Shown here piece by piece: positions 20,261 to 20,328 of a stretch of DNA of 20,328 nt (its first letter is position 1; every line of letters starts with the position of its first letter). The notes beneath the pieces are model-generated. The model was given only the letters and a program-made list of their open reading frames with translations. It had not been told where the DNA came from and made no database searches. The stretch spans positions 4,211-24,538 of the forward strand of contig DHWI01000140.1 of assembly GCA_002413095.1 (NCBI GenBank). The letters run 5' to 3'. The translations under genes were made by a program, and so were the position numbers. This DNA comes from Thermoleophilia bacterium UBA5186 (GTDB taxonomy: Bacteria; Actinomycetota; Thermoleophilia; Gaiellales; Gaiellaceae).

Positions 20261-20328
20261 GCCCCCATCGACTAGCGGCCTAGGTCGCCACCCTTTCAAG
20301 GTGGTCGCGCGGGTTCGAATCCCGCTGG
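20261..20328 (+). tRNA. tRNA-Glu(UUC), cut by the window end
   Basis: Starts GCCCCCA, then D arm, anticodon arm CCACC-CTTTCAA-GGTGG with anticodon TTC, T arm GCGGG-TTCGAAT-CCCGC and the first acceptor 3' bases TGG. The last five or so bases lie beyond the window. Confidence 0.93.

Overview
The window is GC-rich DNA (roughly 70% G+C) with tightly packed genes. Stop and start codons overlap (ATGA, GTGA), GTG starts are common, and several genes begin 6-8 bases after a -10-like hexamer with no room for a ribosome binding site. The gene content (DrrA-type ABC exporter, zinc-ribbon/cyclase/AAA regulator, paired YkuD transpeptidases, PD40 propeller, DUF4242 protein, NCS1 transporter under a TPP riboswitch) suggests Actinomycetota, perhaps Thermoleophilia. 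The class is an inference from style and content only.

Layout. 1-513: the N-terminus of a molybdate-binding ModA and, overlapping it upstream, a helix-turn-helix/TOBE molybdate regulator with a palindrome at its promoter. 537-3166: a TPP riboswitch followed by cytX (thiamine-precursor transporter), a PfkB-family kinase and a small Asp-box protein, apparently one operon. 3163-9514: a divergent cluster built around an 18-base intergenic gap. An iron-type ABC binding lipoprotein and a PhzF-family enzyme go left; a two-domain permease, its ATPase and a PaaK-like adenylating enzyme go right. 9547-11530: SixA-type phosphatase, then an ABC-2 exporter ATPase and permease, all overlapping. 11531-12067: a repeat/palindrome-bearing spacer and a conserved-looking acidic protein of unknown function. 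12076-13792: two divergent L,D-transpeptidases. 13755-15947: an orphan NarL-type response regulator and a secreted six-repeat PD40 propeller.

16109-16400 is a tRNA graveyard: the 5' half of a tRNA-Arg and the 3' half of a tRNA-Ala lie about 140 bases apart, with phased 9-base repeats and a strong hairpin, as expected of an old integration site. 16584-18900: a DUF4242 protein running tail-to-tail into a zinc-ribbon/class III cyclase/AAA protein that seems C-terminally shortened. 18969-19484: an OsmC-family protein. 19498-20143 is non-coding and decayed, with a possible threonine-aldolase remnant, imperfect repeats, hairpins and another tRNA 3' fragment. The window ends with divergent tRNA-Lys(UUU) and tRNA-Glu(UUC).

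How the genes may work together: the left edge senses and imports molybdate. The riboswitch operon imports a pyrimidine-type thiamine precursor and may phosphorylate it. The divergent ABC cluster looks like one uptake-plus-modification module whose substrate is unknown; it is the best candidate here for an undescribed system. The two transpeptidases act on the cell wall.
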